From the NCBI RefSeq assembly GCF_002911015.1, contig NZ_KZ626932.1, positions 1-32,679 on the forward strand: DNA of 32,679 nt, given 5' to 3'. Under the pieces are notes generated by a model that saw nothing but the letters and a program-made list of their open reading frames with translations, was not told the origin of the DNA and ran no database searches. This document shows, piece by piece, positions 32,670 to 32,679 of the stretch. A program made the position numbers and the translations under genes. The DNA is from Streptomyces populi (GTDB taxonomy: Bacteria; Actinomycetota; Actinomycetes; Streptomycetales; Streptomycetaceae). Position 1 is the stretch's first letter. Every line of letters begins with the position of its first letter.

Positions 32670-32679
32670 TGCATCCCCC

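Overview
The window is typical Streptomyces chromosome. GC is very high with strong third-position G/C bias. Promoters have TAGGxT or TTGACA-like elements, many starts are GTG, and the housekeeping gene order matches what I remember of the S. coelicolor region around SCO3109-SCO3128 (from memory, not searched). No phage, transposase, CRISPR array or rRNA is visible; one tRNA-Gln is present.

Layout. (1) 1-3.3 kb: the 5' end of a leftward fatty-acid desaturase with a striking 37-bp dyad operator, diverging from ppc (PEP carboxylase), which ends at a perfect 23-bp-stem terminator. (2) 3.3-8.15 kb: a leftward housekeeping run in transcription order tRNA-Gln(UUG), glmU, prs, rplY (L25/CTC), pth, then a small membrane protein. 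It covers cell-wall precursor synthesis, PRPP synthesis and translation quality control. (3) 8.4-9.8 kb: an orphan NarL-type histidine kinase whose transcript looks leaderless, followed by about 350 bp of repeat-rich intergenic DNA. (4) 10.1-15.1 kb: the most unusual part. Two divergent operons are built from polymorphic-toxin and immunity domains: a stand-alone YwqJ-like deaminase and a stand-alone SUKH-3 protein leftward, and a WHH-nuclease-like/SUKH-1 fusion plus an 874-aa Imm35-like/deaminase/SUKH-4 fusion rightward. None has a visible export or toxin-delivery module, so the set looks intracellular. (5) 15.3-20.3 kb: a coiled-coil 'cellulose-binding'/DivIVA-like protein, a translationally coupled DUF485-SSS symporter pair (like yjcH-actP) and a 14-TM MFS exporter. 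(6) 20.8-28.1 kb: a MacB/FtsX-type ABC transporter (ATPase and permease overlap by ATGA) and mfd (transcription-repair coupling factor). (7) 28.2-32.7 kb: a TetR regulator diverging from an SCO6745/SalK-like protein over a shared operator/promoter, a 63-aa MT0933-antitoxin-like protein, a GmrSD-C/HNH-type nuclease lipoprotein, and a secreted repeat-domain protein.

Main idea for follow-up: the SUKH/deaminase/WHH locus. Domains normally found at the tips of secreted toxins are here fused to, or in operons with, their usual immunity superfamilies, without any delivery apparatus, and they share one divergent promoter region with helically phased GTCAC/GTGAC sites. The locus lies between glmU and mfd, two genes that are close neighbours in other bacteria, so this interval also looks like an accessory insertion zone beside a tRNA gene.
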